Below are positions 26,338 to 37,091 of a stretch of 64,000 bases of DNA, one piece after another. This DNA comes from Cupriavidus necator N-1 (lineage in GTDB: Bacteria; Pseudomonadota; Gammaproteobacteria; Burkholderiales; Burkholderiaceae). Location: the NCBI RefSeq assembly GCF_000219215.1, contig NC_015726.1, positions 2,356,001 to 2,420,000 on the forward strand. Reading direction: 5' to 3'. Positions within the stretch are counted from its first letter, which is position 1, and each line of letters begins with the position of its first letter. The notes beneath the pieces were generated by a model, which was not told where the DNA came from, made no database searches, and saw only the letters and a list, made by a program, of their open reading frames with translations. A program made the translations under genes and the position numbers.

Positions 26338-28821
26338 TCAGCCGCACTCGCCCACGTAGCCGCAATTGGCGCATTTGGCGCAGCCGTCGACCTTGTGCAG
26401 GGCGTGCGCGCCACACTCCGGGCACGGCTTGCCGGTGCCGACACCGGGGGTGCCGGGGGCCCGGGCCTGGCTGGCGAGATCGGCCCCGGCATCCAGCGCC
26501 TGCCCCCCAGCCTCGCGCTGGGCCAGCCTGGCGGCCAGCGCCGCTACCGGCACCTGGCCGCCCTCGGCATCCAGGAAGCCGCGCTTGATCAGGATGCGCT
26601 GCAGCGCGTAGCTGAGCGCGGCCACTTCGGAGTCATGGAAGCGCGGCACCTCGGTGCCGTCCTGGCGCACCAGCGTGCCGTAGCGCACCGTGCCCTTGTC
26701 CCACACCACGTTGCGCATGTCCGCCAGCGCCTTGGCCACCGAGCCGCCCGAGCGCGCCACCATCGACAACAGCCGCATGGTGGAGGTAATCCACTGCTGG
26801 CCCTCGCTGCGCTGCCCCGCCGGCATGAAGAACTCCACCGGACGCTCGATCTCCACCGGCTTGCCGTCGGCCACGCCGGCGACGCGCATGAAGTTGACGG
26901 TCAGGTAAACGGTCTTGTGGCCTTCGTAGGTCAGGTATTCGACCTTGGACGTCACCCCCTCCAGGTCGCCCACCGGCCGGCTGCCGAAGGGGCGCACCAA
27001 CGGATTGTCGTCGGCCACGGCAGCGGGCGCCGCCGCCGGCGCCTCTACTGACAGCACGGCCCCCAGCACCGAATTGGGGCGATAGGTCGCCAGCCCCTTC
27101 AGGCCGGCCTTCCACGCCTCCAGGTACAGGTTGCGGAAGGCTTCGTACGGATAATCCTCTGGCACGTTGACGGTCTTGCTGATGCTGGTGTCGATATACG
27201 GCTGCACCGCCTCCAGCATCCGCATATGGTCCAGCGCCGACATCTGCAGCGCGGTGACGAAGGCGTCCGGCAACTGGGCCATGTCGGCCCCCATGTGACG
27301 GTAAAGTCGCCAGGCATGGTCCGCCACCTCGAAGCTGCGGTAGCTGTTGTCCGGCATCCGCTTCTTGCGGTTGTAGGTCCACGAGAAGGCGGGCTCGATG
27401 CCGTTGGAGGCATTATCGGCAAAGGCCAGCGTGATCGTGCCGGTGGGTGCGATCGACAGCAGGTGCGAATTGCGCAGCCCATTGCGCGCAATGGCATCGC
27501 GCAAGCGTTCGGGCAGCCGCCCGGCAAATCCGCTCTGCAGGTAGGCATTGGCATCGAACAAGGGGAAGGCGCCCTTCTCCACCGCCAGTTCGGTCGACGC
27601 CAGGTAGGCATCGTCGCGCATGCGTTCCGAGATCCGCGCCGCCAGTTGCCGCGCCGGCTCGGCGTCATAGCGCAGGCCCAGCATCACCAGCGCGCTGCCC
27701 AGCCCCAGGAAGCCCAGCCCGACGCGGCGCTTGGCGTGGGCCTCGGCCTGCTGTTCGGGCAACGGCCAGAAGGTCACGTCGAGCACGTTGTCGAGCATGC
27801 GCGTGGCCACGCGCACCACCTCGGCAAAGGCATCGAAATCGAATTCGGCCTGCGGCGAGAACGGCTGGCGCACGAAGCGCGTCAGGTTGATCGAGCCCAG
27901 GCAGCAGCAGCCATAGGACGGCAGCGGCTGCTCGGCGCAGGGGTTGGTGGCCTCGATGCGCTCGCAGTAATAAAGGTTGTTGTCGGCGTTGATCTGCGAC
28001 AGGAACAGGATGCCCGGCTCGGCATGGTCGTAGGTGGCCTGCATGACCTGGTCCCACAGGTTGCGCGCCGGCACGCGCCGGTACACCCACTGGCCGTCGT
28101 CGCGGCGATAGGCGCCCGCGGCGATCATGTCGGCGCCCGGCTCGGCCTCATGCACCAGTTCGACCTCGCCGTCGGCCTGCACGGCCTGCATGAAGGCGTC
28201 AGTGACGCCGATGGAGATATTGAAGTTGCTGAGGTCGCCCTTGTCCTTGGCGTGGATAAAGCTCTCGATATCGGGATGGTCGCAGCGCAGCACGCCCATC
28301 TGCGCACCGCGGCGCGCGCCGGCGGATTCCACGGTGGCGCAGGATGCGTCGAACACCTTCATGAACGACACCGGCCCCGAGGCGCGCGAATGCGTGGCCC
28401 GCACCAGCGCGCCGGCGGGGCGGATCGCGGAGAAGTCATAGCCCACGCCGCCGCCGCGGCGCATGGTCTCGGCGGCCTGCGCCACCGCCGTGTAGATGCT
28501 GGGGCGGCCCTCGCGCGGCTCCGACACCGAATCGCCCACCGGCTGCACGAAGCAGTTGATCAGCGTGGCCTGGATGCCGGTGCCCGCCGCCGAATTGATG
28601 CGCCCGGCCGGCACGAAGCCGTTTTCCTGCGCCCACAGGAAGCGCGCGCTCCAGGCCTCGCGCTGGTCCTCGGGTTCGGCCTGCGCCAGCGCGCGCGCCA
28701 CGCGTTGCCTGACATCGGCAATGCTGCGCTCTTCGCCCTTGGCGTATTTCTCGATCAGGACTTCGGTGGAGATTTCCTGCGGCGCCAGGGCGCCGCGAAT
28801 GATCTGGTCGTTTGCGTTCAT
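26338..28821 (-). CDS. nrdJ: Adenosylcobalamin-dependent (class II) ribonucleotide reductase
   Basis: Makes deoxyribonucleotides with coenzyme B12, independent of oxygen. The 827-residue protein has the first redox cysteine at Cys90 ([11 protein letters not shown]) and the active-site [21 protein letters not shown] near residue 290. The barrel motif [19 protein letters not shown] and a C-terminal Cys-rich tail ([27 protein letters not shown]), which recycles the active site, are also present. Start ATG 28821 is chosen because the longer frame would run through the region used by the divergent SRP RNA promoter. No companion nrdAB genes are in the window. Confidence 0.94.
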   Translation of the reverse strand: MNANDQIIRGALAPQEISTEVLIEKYAKGEERSIADVRQRVARALAQAEPEDQREAWSARFLWAQENGFVPAGRINSAAGTGIQATLINCFVQPVGDSVSEPREGRPSIYTAVAQAAETMRRGGGVGYDFSAIRPAGALVRATHSRASGPVSFMKVFDASCATVESAGARRGAQMGVLRCDHPDIESFIHAKDKGDLSNFNISIGVTDAFMQAVQADGEVELVHEAEPGADMIAAGAYRRDDGQWVYRRVPARNLWDQVMQATYDHAEPGILFLSQINADNNLYYCERIEATNPCAEQPLPSYGCCCLGSINLTRFVRQPFSPQAEFDFDAFAEVVRVATRMLDNVLDVTFWPLPEQQAEAHAKRRVGLGFLGLGSALVMLGLRYDAEPARQLAARISERMRDDAYLASTELAVEKGAFPLFDANAYLQSGFAGRLPERLRDAIARNGLRNSHLLSIAPTGTITLAFADNASNGIEPAFSWTYNRKKRMPDNSYRSFEVADHAWRLYRHMGADMAQLPDAFVTALQMSALDHMRMLEAVQPYIDTSISKTVNVPEDYPYEAFRNLYLEAWKAGLKGLATYRPNSVLGAVLSVEAPAAAPAAVADDNPLVRPFGSRPVGDLEGVTSKVEYLTYEGHKTVYLTVNFMRVAGVADGKPVEIERPVEFFMPAGQRSEGQQWITSTMRLLSMVARSGGSVAKALADMRNVVWDKGTVRYGTLVRQDGTEVPRFHDSEVAALSYALQRILIKRGFLDAEGGQVPVAALAARLAQREAGGQALDAGADLASQARAPGTPGVGTGKPCPECGAHALHKVDGCAKCANCGYVGECG

Positions 28822-28974
28822 GTATTGGCTCACCACGGTCTGGGTCGGTGAATGGTCGGGCCGCCGCGGCCCGCGTTCCCTGCGCCAGATCAAGCCGACG
28901 CATTTGCCGCGGGCAATGACCCACCATTGCAAAGGGCATTCAACGCAATTTCTCCGCGGTATCGCGGTCTGGGG

Positions 28975-28980
28975 TACAAT
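28975..28980 (+). promoter_or_regulatory. -10 element of the SRP RNA gene
   Basis: TACAAT ends 7 nt before the predicted 5' end of the SRP RNA, the correct spacing for a sigma-70 -10 hexamer. A convincing -35 is not visible. Confidence 0.6.
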
Positions 28981-28987
28981 CCCGCTC

Positions 28988-29085
28988 GGACGGGCCTCCT
29001 CGCATGGTGGCGCGGTCAACCTGGTCAGGTCGGGAACGAAGCAGCCACAGCCGTTTTCCGCCAGTGCCGAGGGTCAGGCTCGTCC
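28988..29085 (+). ncRNA. ffs: Signal recognition particle 4.5S RNA
   Basis: The invariant SRP core GGTCAGGTC, GGGAA tetraloop region and GAAGCAGCC is present at about 29025-29046. The predicted ends pair as GGACGGGCCT with AGGCTCGTCC, closing a single long hairpin of about 98 nt, the size of the small bacterial SRP RNA. It binds Ffh to target inner-membrane proteins. It is divergent from nrdJ and convergent with the AddA-like gene. Ends are inferred from pairing and may be off by a few bases. Confidence 0.93.
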
Positions 29086-29247
29086 ACCTCCCACCCCATC
29101 CTGCCGTACCCCTCCCGCTATATCCGCACGCACGAGTCGCTTGCAGCGCAGTCCCTGTCACTTTAGTACAGCCGAGCCGCGATCGCGCGCGCCGCACACC
29201 CCATTTTGCGCCGATTCTGGCACCCTGTCCGGGTGCCACGCCAGCCG

Positions 29248-32200
29248 TCAGAACAGCGAGCCCTGCTGCGGCATCGGCGGCGCCAGGCGCTCGGCGGGAA
29301 TCCATTCGCCGTCCGCAGTGGCCACGCCGGCCTCGATACGCTTGCCCGGGAACATCGGCGCAATCGCGGCCGCATAGCGGCCCAGCTGCGCGCGGTAGGC
29401 GGCATGCTCCTGCGGCAGGAGCCGCAGCTTGTAGTCGACGATCACCACGCGGTCGTCGAATTCCACCAGCCGGTCGATACGCAGCAGCCGGCCGCGCGCG
29501 TCATAGAGTTCGACTTCATTGCGCGCGCTGCGGACGTCCCCTGCCCCCAGCAACGGCGCCAGCGCCGGTGCGCGCAGCATCGCAGCCACCGCCTCCAGCG
29601 CTTCTGCCACCTGTTGCCGCCACGCCTGCCGTGCCGGCCCGGTGTGCGCGCCCGTCAGCGGGAACCAGCGCAATACGGTGTCGATCCCCGGCACGCCGGC
29701 AAAGGCGTCGGGATAGCGCGTCAGGCGTTCCAGCAAGGCATGCACCAGCTCGCCGTGGCGGGCGGCCGCGGCGTTGAAGACGATGCCGTCGGACTCGTCT
29801 TCGGCTTCTGCCTCGCCCTCTTCTTCAAACCCGATCTCCTGGCGCGCATCCACTGCATCGCGATAGCGCAGCCGGAAGTCGGTAAAGCGCACCGGCTCGC
29901 TCAGGCGCGCGGGCATCTGGGCCTGGTCCTGCGCATCGGCCAGCTCGCCCGGATAGGCCGGCACCATCTCGCCAACGCCTGCAGCCTGCAGCCGCACATA
30001 CCAGCTGCCGGCGATCTCTGCATTGCCCTCGCCCGAACCGCTGCGGTTGGCCCGGCCCTTGACCCCGCTGACCAGCAGGCCCTGCTGCGCGCGCGTCATG
30101 GCCACGTACAGCAGGTTCCAGTTCTCGCGCTCGCCCAGCGCCGCCTCCGACTCGAACATCGGCGCCCGCGCCAGCCCGCGCTCGCTGCGCTTGCTGTAGG
30201 CCGAGAAATGCCGAGGCACCGGCGACGACGGCGGCCAGTCGACCAGGATGCCGCCCCGGTCCGCGGCCGGCTCGCTGTGATTGGCATCGAGCAGCACCAC
30301 GAACGGCGCCTCCAGGCCCTTGGCTGCATGCACGGTCAGGATATGGACTGCGTCGAGGCCGGCAAACGCCGGATCGTCCTCGGCCGGCTCCACGTCTTCG
30401 GCGCTCTCGCCCATGCCGCCTTCGTCGGGGCTTTCGCCCTCGTCCCCGCGGCGGATTTCCTGCAGCTCGTCGATAAACTTCGGCAGGCTCGGATAGCGCC
30501 CGCCGTCGAGGTCCAGCGACAGCTTCAGGAAGGCATCGAGGTTGGCCAGCACCTGTTCGCGGATATCCGGCGGCGCGGCCTCGGCATAGCGGCGCCGCAC
30601 TTCGCCGCCGTGGAAGATCTGGTCGATCAGGTCATGCACCGGCTGGTGCGGCGCGACGCGCAGCCACTGGCGCAAGCGCTGCACGCCTTCGCGCAGCGCA
30701 TCGGATACGTGTTCGGGCAGGCCGCCTGACTCGATGCGTGCCCACCAGCTGCCCTCGCCTTCGATCCGGGCCAGCGCCAGCAGGTCGTCGTCAGTCGCCC
30801 CCACCAGCGGGCTCTTCAGCACGTGCGCGAGATCCAGGTCCGATTCCGGCGTCATCAGGAACGCCAGCAACGCTGACAGGTCCAGCGCCTCGAGCGTGGC
30901 CAGCAGGCCGCCGCGGCGCGGGCTCAGGCACGGGATGCCGGCCTCGCGCAGCGCGCGCTCATAGTCAGCCAGATGGGTCTTGCGGCGCACCAGCAGATGC
31001 ATGTCGCTCCAGCGTGCGGGGCGCTGCTCGCCGCCTTCATGGACCGGCACGGTGTCGCGCACCAGGCGCAGCCACGCGGCCACGCGCCGGCCTTCTTCCA
31101 GGCGCAGCGAATCGCCGGCCTGCCGGCGAGGTTGCAGCAGCGTGTCGCGATGGGCCGAGGCGGCTTGCGCCGGTTCGTCTTCGGCGGCGCCGTCCACGGC
31201 TTCAGCGGCCTTGTCGTCGGCCTTGTCCTCGGGCTCCACAAGCGGCAGCAGCCAGACCGGTCCGTTGCCGCCGGCCAGTGCCGTGGTCTGGGTCGCGTAC
31301 AACGGATAGCGGCCCTCGGCGCGCGCGCTGTCGAACACGGCGTTGACCCAGTCCAGCACTTCGGCACGGTTGCGCCGGGTGCGGTTGGTGCGCAGCACGG
31401 TGGCGCCGAACGCATCGCGCAGCATCTCGCCGGCCGCGCCGAACAACCGTGCATCGGCGCGCCGGAAGCGGTAGATCGACTGCTTGGGATCGCCCACCAG
31501 GAACACCGTCGGCCGCTCGCCCAGGCCCGCGTAGCCGGCCAGCCAGCCCTGCAGGATGCGCCACTGCAGCGGGTTGGTGTCCTGGAACTCGTCGAGCAGC
31601 AGATGGCGGTAACGCGCGTCGAGCCGCACCTGCAGGTAGGTGGCGGTCTCTTCGTCCGACATCAGGCGCGCGGCCTGCCATTCCAGGTCAGCGAAGTCCA
31701 TCGCGCGCTGCTCGTCCTTGTGCCGCTGGTAGCGCGTCAGCAAGGCATCGCCGATGCAGAACAGCGCTCGGTTGATCGCCAGCACCGCAGCTTCGCAACA
31801 ACGCGCGCTGATGTCGTCAAGCATGGCGCAGATCGATGCATGCTCGTCCAGCAACGCATCGACCATGCCTTCGCCGCCGGCGGCCTTGACCAGCGCCGCG
31901 GTGCGCCGCAGCGAACGCGGGCCGCCGGTGGTGGTGAAGAACGCGGCGCGCAACTGCGCGAACACCCGTTCGGCGGGCTTGCCGGGCGCCGCGCCCGCTT
32001 CGCGCCACGCGGTGATCGCCATCAGCGCATCGGTGATGCGGGCGGCGTGGGTCTGCTCGGTCTTGCCGGCCGCGCCCAGGCGCAGCGCCAGCGACTCGCA
32101 GGCATCGCGCCAGCCTTCGTCGGCCAGCGCCTGCAGCAGCACGTCCCCCTGGGCGTCTTCGCCCAGGCAGTCGGACAGCGCCTGCAGCGGGTCGCCGCCC

Positions 32201-32868
32201 TCCTGCATCGCCCACCATTCGCTGCGGGCATGGAACATCGCGTCCAGCAGCGCGCGTGCCTGGAAGTCGCCCACGGTATCGACCAGCGTTTCCCAGGCTT
32301 CGCGCAAATCGGTGTATTGCGGCGTCGCCAGCGCGCGCCAGACCGGGGCCCAGGCTTCGCGCTTCATGCGCAGCGCATCTTCGCGCAGCGCCGCGCCCGG
32401 CACGATGCCGGAGGCCAGCGGTGCACCACGCAGCAGCGTGCCGAACCAGCCGTGGAAGGTATCGATGGCCATGCGCCCGGGCGCGGCCAGCACCTGCGCG
32501 TGCAGGCGCCGCGCACGCGGCAGCGCCTCACGTGCGGCGTCGGGCGTCAGGCCACGCTGCACCAGCGCGGCGATCACGTCGTCGTCGCTGTCGCGCGACA
32601 GCTGTGCCAGCACCTCCAGCAGGCGGTCGCGCATTTCCTCGGCGGCCTTGCGCGTGAAGGTGATGGCCAGGATCTCGTGCGGCGCGGCACCGGCCAGCAG
32701 CAAGCGCACCAGCCGCGCCACCAGCAGCCAGGTCTTGCCGCTCCCGGCGCAGGCTTCCACCACGACGGAGCGTGCCGGATCGCAGGCGGCGCGCGTGAAT
32801 TCGGCCTCGGAGACGGGCTCGCCGTCGCGCTGGTAAGGCTGGACGTGGTGCGGATCGTGAGGCGTCAT
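29248..32868 (-). CDS. AddA-like UvrD helicase-nuclease
   Basis: The 1206-residue protein combines a superfamily 1A helicase and a C-terminal PD-(D/E)XK nuclease. Seen: Walker A VVEACAGSGKTWLLVARL near residue 40, motif II LLLDEFQDTNPLQW, motif III/IV VGDPKQSIYRFRRAD, and motif V HAAKGLEAPFVVLLDAN. The nuclease motif near the end reads IDRLVEFDDRVVIVDYKLR. With the overlapping upstream AddB-like gene it should process double-strand breaks for RecA, in place of RecBCD. The start overlaps the AddB stop (ATGA). The family is clear; the exact complex type (AddAB versus related) is inferred. Confidence 0.92.
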   Translation of the reverse strand: MTPHDPHHVQPYQRDGEPVSEAEFTRAACDPARSVVVEACAGSGKTWLLVARLVRLLLAGAAPHEILAITFTRKAAEEMRDRLLEVLAQLSRDSDDDVIAALVQRGLTPDAAREALPRARRLHAQVLAAPGRMAIDTFHGWFGTLLRGAPLASGIVPGAALREDALRMKREAWAPVWRALATPQYTDLREAWETLVDTVGDFQARALLDAMFHARSEWWAMQEGGDPLQALSDCLGEDAQGDVLLQALADEGWRDACESLALRLGAAGKTEQTHAARITDALMAITAWREAGAAPGKPAERVFAQLRAAFFTTTGGPRSLRRTAALVKAAGGEGMVDALLDEHASICAMLDDISARCCEAAVLAINRALFCIGDALLTRYQRHKDEQRAMDFADLEWQAARLMSDEETATYLQVRLDARYRHLLLDEFQDTNPLQWRILQGWLAGYAGLGERPTVFLVGDPKQSIYRFRRADARLFGAAGEMLRDAFGATVLRTNRTRRNRAEVLDWVNAVFDSARAEGRYPLYATQTTALAGGNGPVWLLPLVEPEDKADDKAAEAVDGAAEDEPAQAASAHRDTLLQPRRQAGDSLRLEEGRRVAAWLRLVRDTVPVHEGGEQRPARWSDMHLLVRRKTHLADYERALREAGIPCLSPRRGGLLATLEALDLSALLAFLMTPESDLDLAHVLKSPLVGATDDDLLALARIEGEGSWWARIESGGLPEHVSDALREGVQRLRQWLRVAPHQPVHDLIDQIFHGGEVRRRYAEAAPPDIREQVLANLDAFLKLSLDLDGGRYPSLPKFIDELQEIRRGDEGESPDEGGMGESAEDVEPAEDDPAFAGLDAVHILTVHAAKGLEAPFVVLLDANHSEPAADRGGILVDWPPSSPVPRHFSAYSKRSERGLARAPMFESEAALGERENWNLLYVAMTRAQQGLLVSGVKGRANRSGSGEGNAEIAGSWYVRLQAAGVGEMVPAYPGELADAQDQAQMPARLSEPVRFTDFRLRYRDAVDARQEIGFEEEGEAEAEDESDGIVFNAAAARHGELVHALLERLTRYPDAFAGVPGIDTVLRWFPLTGAHTGPARQAWRQQVAEALEAVAAMLRAPALAPLLGAGDVRSARNEVELYDARGRLLRIDRLVEFDDRVVIVDYKLRLLPQEHAAYRAQLGRYAAAIAPMFPGKRIEAGVATADGEWIPAERLAPPMPQQGSLF

Positions 32869-35732
32869 GATGTCAGCGCCGGCACGGCGGTGGATTCCCA
32901 GAAGCCCTTGCGGCACAGGCCGCGGGCAGTGCAATACAGGCAGGCGGAGGCATCGCCGAAGGCCGGCAGCCTGGCGCCCTGGCGCAGGCGCATGACGTCG
33001 TCGCGCATCTGCCGTTCCAGCCAGATGACGGCGGCTTCGAAATCGGGCAGGCCGACTTCGCGCTGCGCCGCCGGTGCGCCCTCGCGCGCGCCTTCGAGCG
33101 ATACCCAACTGCCCGCTGCCGCATCGGCGCGCAGCAGGCCGTAGAACGGCAGCTGGCAGTCTTCCTCGACCTCGGCCAGCTTGCGCTTGAGGCGGGTGGC
33201 GCTCTGCGTCTTGTAGTCGAGCACGGCATGCGCCCCGCCCGGGCCCTGGTCAAGCCGGTCGATGCGCCCCGTCAGGCGCAGCGGCTGGCCGTCGGGCATC
33301 GGCAGGTCGATGCCGGCGTCGAGCTCGCCGCCGCGCCAGAACCAGCCCTCGGCCTCGCGCGCGGATTGCCAGGCGACGTACGACGGCATCACCTCGCGCC
33401 AGCGCCGGTAGTAGGCAATGGCATTGCCGTCCTCGGCCATCAGCGCGCCGAACACGTCGTCGGAAATCTCGGCCAGGCGGGCCAGGCGCTGGTCTTCCGC
33501 CAGCGTCTCGCCGCGCTCGCGGCGCGCCTGCAGGTCCTTGTGGTAGCGCAGCAGCACGTGGTGCAGGTGTTCGCCGATCTCGCGTTTTTCCAGCTCGTCG
33601 CTGACTGTCTCCAGCCCGGCCAGGCCCAGCATGCGGCCGGCGAAGAACTGGTAGGGGCAGCGGCGCAGCATGTTGTAGGCCTGCGCGCTCCAGCGCACCG
33701 GCACCAGCGCGGGCTCTGCCGCCGGCGCCGGCATGCCCTGCGGATCGGCAAAGGTCTCGTGCGCCTGCGGTGCGGCGGCGGCTTCGATGCTGACGCCCGC
33801 GCGCGCGCAGCACGCCGCCAGCCGCTCGATCCAGCCCGACACATGATGCGGCTCGCCGCGGCTGCCGTAGCGTTGCCAGGTCAGCACCACGTCGTCGTTG
33901 TTCAGCAGCACCTCGGCCAGGTCGCGCGCCTGTTGCGCAAAGCGGGCCTCGCGGTCTTCCAGGTCCAGCTCGCGCCGCATCTGGTTGGAGAAGAACATCA
34001 GCTCGGCGGCGCTGGAGGGCAGTTGCGCGTCATCGCAGCCGACGATCACCACGCCCTCGAAGCGGCGCATGCGCGCGCCGTTCAGCGGCAGGATGGTGAT
34101 GCGCGCCGGGCCGCTGGCCGAGGGCTCCTTGTAGGCGACCGATTCCAGCAGCGCCGACAGCATCGCGCGGAATTCACCCTGCGACAGCGTGGCATGGCCG
34201 CCGGTCTCGTCCAGCGGCAACTCCTGCAGCCGCGCCAGTGCATCGAGCAGCTGGCTGCCGGCATCGTCCGCGGCCAGCGCCGCGCGCATGCCGAGGCCGT
34301 CGAGCATGCCGTCGAGCCGTTCCAGCCAGGTTGCCAGCGGATGCTGCGCCAGGCCGCGCGGCCAGCGCGCGGCTTCGTCGGCGAGCACGGCGATGAGCGC
34401 GTGCGCGGCGCGGCGCGGCGCTTCAGCGGCATCCTCATCTTCCGCGGCAGCTTGCTGCGCGTCGGTCGGTGCGTGACCGAACAGCTGGCGCAGGCGCGCC
34501 CAGCCGCCGGTGATGCCCTCGCGCCGCACCTGGCGCTCAAGCAGCGCGATGGCCGCGCCGCGCCCGGCAGCGTCCGGCAGGCAAAATGGGCTCTTGAGCA
34601 GGTCCAGCAGCGCGGCGGTGTCGCCATCGCGCACCAGCAGGTCGAACCAGCGCATCAGCGCGGCGGCGGCGCGCGTGGTGGAAAGCTTCCAGCCGGTCTC
34701 GTCGCGCACCGGTGCGCCGGCGCGCGCCAGCAAGGCGCGGGCGCGCCGCGCCACCACGCGGTCGTGCGCGACCAGCGCCACCTGGCGGCGGCCTTCATTG
34801 AGCCACTGCACCAGTTGCGCGGCTGCCGCGGCGGCTTCATCCTCGAAGCGCGCGCTGCCGACCACGCGGATCGCCGGACGCTGCGGCGGCAGCGCAGGCA
34901 TGGCCGGCGGAGGGGCGACGCCTTCGGCATCGTCGGCGATCCTCGCTTCCGGCCACAGCGCCAGCAGCATCTGGTACCAGTCGGCATCGCTCTCGCCCTG
35001 CCCGGTCCAGTCATAGCCGACCTGCAGCACCGGCACCAGCTCGGCGGCATCGCGCAGGAACGCGGCCTCAAGCGGCGTCGGCGGGGTCGGGGCAATCCAT
35101 ATCACCGGGCCGCGCAGCTGCTGCGACAGCTCGCGCAAGGTGCGGCGCCGCGCCGGCAGCGGATCGTCCGGGCCGGACAGCGCCTGCCAGAATGCCAGCA
35201 CGATGCGCGCCTCTTCGCCGAGGAAGCGCTCAGACAGATGCGAATAGGTCCGTTCCAGCGCGCCCTGCAGCAGACCGGCGCGATCGTCGCCGTCGATCTC
35301 GTCATCGTCGCGGATGGCGGCGTCTTCGAGCCAGCGCGCGTTGAGCTCGTCGCAGATCGACAGCAGCGTCTGCGACAGGCCCCATGCGGCGGTCTCGTTC
35401 TGGGCGCCGAAGGCGCGGCGCAGCCAGTCCTGCCCGCGCACCGCCTGCTGCACGGCCAGCAGGCGTGCGGCAGGGCTGCGCACCGGGGCGCCCTCTGGCG
35501 GCAGGTCGAGCAGCCAGTGGCCCAGCGTCAGCACGCGCGGTAGCAGCCGCGGGCGGCCCGCCGCGCGGGCGGCGGCGTCCAGTGCCTGGCGCACGCCCGG
35601 GATCTGCGCGGCGGTGGGCACGACCACGTGCGCGCCCGCCTCCGGCGCGCCGCAGCGGTCGAGGAAATACCAGGCAGCAGTGGCCGCCTGGTCGAGGAAA
35701 TCAGGGCCAGGGCGAAAACGTAGCGACGTCAT
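32865..35732 (-). CDS. AddB-like PD-(D/E)XK nuclease / inactivated helicase
   Basis: About 955 residues. No intact Walker A is seen in the N-terminal half, as in AddB-type subunits. The C-terminal nuclease shows LTGRIDRLDQGPGGAHAVLDYKTQ. Four cysteines form an iron-sulfur 'staple' around the nuclease: one in RCPYQFFAGRMLGL and three in ACLYCTARGLCRKG. It partners the AddA-like gene with a 4-nt overlap. Start taken as the ATG at 35732; a GTG at 35747 would add five residues. Neither has a good ribosome site. Confidence 0.88.
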   Translation of the reverse strand: MTSLRFRPGPDFLDQAATAAWYFLDRCGAPEAGAHVVVPTAAQIPGVRQALDAAARAAGRPRLLPRVLTLGHWLLDLPPEGAPVRSPAARLLAVQQAVRGQDWLRRAFGAQNETAAWGLSQTLLSICDELNARWLEDAAIRDDDEIDGDDRAGLLQGALERTYSHLSERFLGEEARIVLAFWQALSGPDDPLPARRRTLRELSQQLRGPVIWIAPTPPTPLEAAFLRDAAELVPVLQVGYDWTGQGESDADWYQMLLALWPEARIADDAEGVAPPPAMPALPPQRPAIRVVGSARFEDEAAAAAAQLVQWLNEGRRQVALVAHDRVVARRARALLARAGAPVRDETGWKLSTTRAAAALMRWFDLLVRDGDTAALLDLLKSPFCLPDAAGRGAAIALLERQVRREGITGGWARLRQLFGHAPTDAQQAAAEDEDAAEAPRRAAHALIAVLADEAARWPRGLAQHPLATWLERLDGMLDGLGMRAALAADDAGSQLLDALARLQELPLDETGGHATLSQGEFRAMLSALLESVAYKEPSASGPARITILPLNGARMRRFEGVVIVGCDDAQLPSSAAELMFFSNQMRRELDLEDREARFAQQARDLAEVLLNNDDVVLTWQRYGSRGEPHHVSGWIERLAACCARAGVSIEAAAAPQAHETFADPQGMPAPAAEPALVPVRWSAQAYNMLRRCPYQFFAGRMLGLAGLETVSDELEKREIGEHLHHVLLRYHKDLQARRERGETLAEDQRLARLAEISDDVFGALMAEDGNAIAYYRRWREVMPSYVAWQSAREAEGWFWRGGELDAGIDLPMPDGQPLRLTGRIDRLDQGPGGAHAVLDYKTQSATRLKRKLAEVEEDCQLPFYGLLRADAAAGSWVSLEGAREGAPAAQREVGLPDFEAAVIWLERQMRDDVMRLRQGARLPAFGDASACLYCTARGLCRKGFWESTAVPALTS

Positions 35733-35870
35733 GGGCGCGTGGGGCACAGCCCGGAATGGCTGCGCGAACTGCGTCGGTCGGCGAAAGCGTCAGGATGCAA
35801 CGGAAACAATACGGGCGCCGCCGGCCTGAGCGGCTGGCGGCAAGTGCGATGCGGGACAGGCGGAGCCGGC

Positions 35871-36143
35871 TCAGTCCGAACCGCTTTCCAGCCGAGCGCG
35901 GATCTCGCGCGCGGTCTCGAGCAGGCCCTCATAGCCGGAGCGCGCATGCTCGGGCAGGTCCGGGTCGCCCACCAGGGTACCGAGGGTCTCGATGATGCTG
36001 TAGACCAGGCCGCGTGCGGCACCGCTGGCGATGCTGTTGGTCTCCACGGCGCTGCTGATATGGTCCAGCGCATCGCTCAGGTGGTCCACGTCCGGCGCCT
36101 GGCCGGGCTCGGGCTGCGAAGGCTTGCGGGGATCGGTGTTCAT
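35871..36143 (-). CDS. Small acidic hypothetical protein
   Basis: The 90-residue product begins with a Pro/Gln-rich tail (MNTDPRKPSQPEPGQAPD). A helical segment follows (DHLSDALDHISSAVETNSIASGAARGLVYSIIETLGTLVGD) and an acidic helical end (EGLLETAREIRARLESGSD). It has no catalytic motif and only a marginal hydrophobic stretch. It lies upstream of the AddB-like gene on the same strand, 138 nt apart. Codon use resembles its neighbours, so it is probably a real gene of unknown role. Confidence 0.7.
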   Translation of the reverse strand: MNTDPRKPSQPEPGQAPDVDHLSDALDHISSAVETNSIASGAARGLVYSIIETLGTLVGDPDLPEHARSGYEGLLETAREIRARLESGSD

Positions 36144-36585
36144 GTCGATGACCTAGTCAGTGGCGCAGGATGCAAGATTGGCCCGCTGGCGCCGCCCGCG
36201 AACCGCTTTCTATTCTACGCGCACGCCACTCGCATCCGGCACCCGCGACGCACGCATAAGTGCATTCTATGACACACCCCTTCGTGTGCCGCGAGCGATT
36301 GCCCGAATCTCTCGGCGCCATAGAAAATAAGCATTTCAATGAATCCCCCGATTGCAGCAGAATCATTTCCGTGCCGGCGCCCTTTCGAGGGTTGCCAGGC
36401 CGGTCTTGAAAATCGGCAAACTGGTAACATATCGGCAGCACCGGGCGCGGCAGCGGCCCCCACAGCCTGTTTGCGGCTGCGGAGGCGGCCCGACGGGTCC
36501 GCGCAATCTCGTGTAAGGTAACGGTTCGGCCCTCCGAAGTCTCCAGCCTTCAACATAAACAGAGCGAAACCAGAGGTTTTCCGCC
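36144..36585. other. Intergenic region upstream of trxA
   Basis: No gene is supported in these 442 nt. The centre (36200-36430) is less GC-rich than the surroundings. TTGAAA at 36406 and TAACAT about 13 nt on suggest a poor promoter. A 5-bp hairpin CAGCC...GGCTG lies near 36464-36480. The trxA start at 36586 has GAGG about 8-11 nt upstream. Confidence 0.4.
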
Positions 36586-36912
36586 ATGAGCGAACAAATC
36601 AAGTATGTGAGCGACGCCTCCTTCGACGCTGACGTCCTCCAGTCCGACAAACCCGTCCTGCTCGATTTCTGGGCGGAATGGTGCGGCCCCTGCAAGATGA
36701 TCGCGCCGATCCTGGACGAAGTCGCCAAGGACTACGGCGACAAGCTGCAGATCGCCAAGATCAATGTCGATGAAAACCAGCAGGTGCCGGCCAAGTTCGG
36801 CATCCGCGGCATCCCGACGCTGATCCTGTTCAAGAACGGCGCGGTCGCGGCCCAGAAGGTCGGCGCGCTGTCCAAGTCGCAACTGACCGCCTTCCTCGAC
36901 GGCAACCTGTAA
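36586..36912 (+). CDS. trxA: Thioredoxin 1
   Basis: The 108-residue thiol-disulfide reductase has the active site WCGPC (Cys33, Cys36) inside [17 protein letters not shown], and the cis-Pro motif [11 protein letters not shown]. It reduces cytoplasmic disulfides with electrons from thioredoxin reductase. It lies 179 nt upstream of rho, the conserved trxA-rho pair, but a terminator separates them. Confidence 0.98.
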   Translation: MSEQIKYVSDASFDADVLQSDKPVLLDFWAEWCGPCKMIAPILDEVAKDYGDKLQIAKINVDENQQVPAKFGIRGIPTLILFKNGAVAAQKVGALSKSQLTAFLDGNL

Positions 36913-36919
36913 GCTGCGC

Positions 36920-36949
36920 ACCGGGACCTGACCCACGGTCCCGGTTTTG
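36920..36949 (+). terminator. Intrinsic terminator after trxA
   Basis: ACCGGGACC pairs with GGTCCCGGT (36920-36945) and is followed by TTTT. It lies directly after the trxA stop. Confidence 0.8.
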
Positions 36950-37091
36950 CCACGATCCGACGTGCGTGCGCCACATCCTGGCGCGCCGGTCGGATTGTGC
37001 TAAGATGCCACCAACAACTCCCCGAGCGTTCGCTCATTTCCCCCCTTCCCTTTAGGTCTCGCCCGTCCGGGCCCATCTGTACCCCTCGTCT

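Noticed and set aside
28822..29019. N-terminal extension of NrdJ up to 29019
   Set aside because: It would run through the SRP RNA promoter and 5' end; the ATG at 28821 gives a normal class II enzyme.
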